Origin: UBA11524 sp964464815
Lineage (GTDB): Bacteria > Bacillota > Clostridia > Christensenellales > Aristaeellaceae
Length of the DNA: 50,205 nucleotides
Assembly: GCA_964464815.1 (NCBI GenBank)
Contig: CAYXHF010000015.1
Location: 1 to 50,205, forward strand
Reading direction: 5' to 3'
The notes below the pieces were generated by a model. The model was given only the letters and a program-made list of their open reading frames with translations, had not been told where the DNA came from and did not search any database. Positions within the stretch are counted from its first letter, which is position 1. Every line of letters begins with the position of its first letter. Below are positions 48,705 to 50,205 of the stretch, one piece after another. Both the position numbers and the translations under genes were made by a program.

Positions 48705-49408
48705 GTCTGCTGGATGTCAAAGACGTACACGTATACTACGGCGCGATTCACGCCATCAAGGGCATCTCCTTCCAGGTTGAAGAGGGCGAGGTCGTCACGC
48801 TGATTGGTGCAAACGGCGCAGGCAAATCCACGACGCTGAACACCGTGGCGGGTCTTCTGCGCCCGCGTGGCGGCTCCATCACCTTTGACGGCAAGGATCT
48901 TTCCCACGTCCACGCGGCCGACATGGTCAAGCTGGGCATGGCGCTTTGCCCTGAAGGACGCCGCATCTTCCAGCAAATGACCGTGCAGGAGAATCTGGAA
49001 ATGGGCGGCTTCACGCGCCCGGACAAGGAGATTCCCGCCAGCATGGAGGAGATGTTCGAGCGCTTCCCGCGCCTGAAGGAGCGCCAGAAGCAGATTGCCG
49101 GCACGCTCTCCGGTGGTGAGCAACAGATGCTGGCCATGGCGCGCGCGCTGATGTCCAAGCCGCGTCTGCTGATGCTGGACGAGCCGTCCATGGGTCTTGC
49201 TCCGATTCTGGTCGAGCAGATTTTCGACATCATCAAGGAGCTGCACAAGGCCGGCACGACCATCCTGCTGGTGGAGCAGAATGCGCAGATGGCGCTTTCC
49301 GTCGCCGACCGCGCCTACGTGCTGGAAACCGGCAAGATTTCCATGTCCGGCAACGCCGACACGCTCCTGCACAACGACGCCGTCCGTAAGGCGTATCTGG
49401 GTGCATAA
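48701..49408 (+). CDS. livF: ABC transporter ATPase LivF
   Basis: 235 residues. Walker A GANGAGKST, signature LSGGEQQ, Walker B LLMLDEPSMGLAP, and the LivF core LCPEGRRIFQQMTVQENLEM. The second ATPase of the Liv importer. Its ATG overlaps the livG stop; AAAAGGAGG precedes it. A strong terminator follows. Confidence 0.95.
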   Translation: MSLLDVKDVHVYYGAIHAIKGISFQVEEGEVVTLIGANGAGKSTTLNTVAGLLRPRGGSITFDGKDLSHVHAADMVKLGMALCPEGRRIFQQMTVQENLEMGGFTRPDKEIPASMEEMFERFPRLKERQKQIAGTLSGGEQQMLAMARALMSKPRLLMLDEPSMGLAPILVEQIFDIIKELHKAGTTILLVEQNAQMALSVADRAYVLETGKISMSGNADTLLHNDAVRKAYLGA

Positions 49409-49419
49409 ATCGTTTTTTC

Positions 49420-49455
49420 TCCCGTCGCATCGGTAGCATGCGGCGGGATTTTTTT
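49420..49455 (+). terminator. Terminator of the liv operon
   Basis: TCCCGTCGCAT (49420-49430) pairs with ATGCGGCGGGA (49438-49448, one G-T pair), then seven T. Confidence 0.93.
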
Positions 49456-49482
49456 CTCCGCGAAAATATTTGCGTGTTCCCC

Positions 49483-49511
49483 TTGCAAACTTCTGTTCGC
49501 TGTGGTACGAT
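49483..49511 (+). promoter_or_regulatory. recA promoter with SOS box
   Basis: TTGCAA (49483-49488) and TACGAT (49506-49511), 17-bp spacer. CAAACTTCTGTTCG (49486-49499) overlaps the -35 box and differs by one base from the symmetric Gram-positive SOS consensus CGAACnnnnGTTCG, so LexA would block polymerase here. Confidence 0.75.
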
Positions 49512-49595
49512 AATGAGGAAGCAATGTTCCGGGTGCGTGCCCTTGCAGCGCCCGTTATTTTCCCCGATATGGGGTACATGAAAGGAAGCATCATT

Positions 49596-50205
49596 ATGGC
49601 AGCGAAGAAGGCCTCAAAGGCAGAAAAAGCAGCTCCCGTGACGGGCGCACAGGAAGAAAAGCTCAAGGCGCTTGAGCATGCACTGGCCGATTTGGACAAG
49701 CAGTTCGGCAAGGGTGCCGTCATGAAGCTGGGTGAGCATGCCGAGCAGAATATTCAGGTCATCCCGACCGGCTGTCTGACGCTGGACGAGGCGTTGGGCG
49801 TTGGCGGCATTCCGCGTGGCCGTATTGTCGAAATCTATGGCCCGGAATCCTCCGGTAAGACGACCGTTGCCCTGCACATCGTTGCACAGGCGCAGAAGAT
49901 GGGTGGCATCGCCGCTTTCGTTGACGCGGAGCATGCCCTTGACCCTGTTTACGCCAAGAATCTGGGTGTCAACATTGACGACCTGTATGTTTCTCAGCCC
50001 GACACGGGTGAGCAGGCGCTGGAAATTGTCGAGGCGCTGGTTCGCTCCGGGGCGCTGGACGTCATCGTCATTGACTCCGTCGCCGCGCTGGTACCCAAGG
50101 CCGAAATCGACGGCGAAATGGGCGATTCCTTCGTCGGCTTGCAGGCGCGTCTGATGAGCCAGGCCCTGCGCAAGCTGGCTGGCATCATCAACAAGACCGG
50201 CTGCG
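49596..50205 (+). CDS. recA: Recombinase RecA, N-terminal part, cut by the window end
   Basis: 203 complete codons are visible. A short Lys/Ala-rich start is followed by FGKGAVMKLG, Walker A GPESSGKTT (82-90), VDAEHALDP, YVSQPDTGEQALEI and Walker B VIVIDSVAAL, all RecA hallmarks. RecA forms filaments on single-stranded DNA for recombination and triggers LexA self-cleavage. AAAGGAA is about 8 bp before the start. The remainder lies outside the window. Confidence 0.97.
   Translation, partial: MAAKKASKAEKAAPVTGAQEEKLKALEHALADLDKQFGKGAVMKLGEHAEQNIQVIPTGCLTLDEALGVGGIPRGRIVEIYGPESSGKTTVALHIVAQAQKMGGIAAFVDAEHALDPVYAKNLGVNIDDLYVSQPDTGEQALEIVEALVRSGALDVIVIDSVAALVPKAEIDGEMGDSFVGLQARLMSQALRKLAGIINKTGC

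Noticed and set aside
1..50205. tRNA or rRNA genes, prophage or transposase genes
   Set aside because: None was seen. No tRNA-like cloverleaf with a T-loop motif was noticed and no integrase or transposase motif appears in any believable frame.

Overview
The window looks like a scaffold from a moderately GC-rich Gram-positive bacterium of the Clostridia, probably an uncultivated gut or rumen species. The evidence is the rplU-prp-rpmA order with an N-terminally extended L27, strong purine-rich ribosome binding sites, near-consensus vegetative promoters with 17-bp spacers, a Gram-positive-type SOS site before recA, ATPase-less sugar ABC importers, and many intergenic palindromes. Taxonomy below class level is not decidable here. 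Two runs of exactly 100 N sit inside tandem repeats and are assembly placeholders.

Layout. 1-458: hairpin-rich intergenic DNA with a palindromic repeat cluster. 458-1700: a small membrane protein and a DUF4867 protein. 1778-5944 (minus): a MarR regulator and a heterodimeric ABC exporter behind a consensus promoter with a palindromic operator. 6030-6902: repeat-rich non-coding DNA with an assembly gap. 6933-8754: a zinc-ribbon membrane protein and a MATE pump, convergent. 9049-11791 (minus): nucleoside salvage operon deoB-punA plus an SDR oxidoreductase. 11934-15204: a HAD hydrolase, the L21-Prp-L27 operon with its leader, and a second MATE pump. 15271-20127 (minus): a 1,618-residue secreted protein with about nine SdrD_B-like calcium-loop domains.

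20329-38749 is a carbohydrate locus. An AraC regulator and a cytoplasmic GH27 enzyme diverge from an eight-gene operon: a membrane-tethered solute-binding protein, two permeases, an NHL-repeat membrane protein, a YIP1 protein, a DUF5696 protein and two more permeases. A separately promoted secreted solute-binding protein and a cytoplasmic GH10-GH43-CBM6 fusion follow. Together these fit uptake of xylan-type oligosaccharides and their cleavage inside the cell; the ATPase must be encoded elsewhere. The NHL, YIP1 and DUF5696 proteins have no known role and are the most likely place for undescribed biology.

38997-39909 encodes two small secreted proteins of unknown function. Convergent to them, 39967-43664 (minus) is a three-gene operon: a VTC-type polyphosphate polymerase domain protein, a DUF4956 membrane protein and a secreted beta-helix (Cthe_2159-like) protein interrupted by an 18-residue tandem repeat. 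43839-44207 is a small flavin-split-barrel-like protein. 44527-49408 is a complete branched-chain amino-acid-type ABC importer (livJHMGF), with two strong hairpins separating the abundant binding protein from the membrane genes. recA begins at 49596 and runs off the right end.
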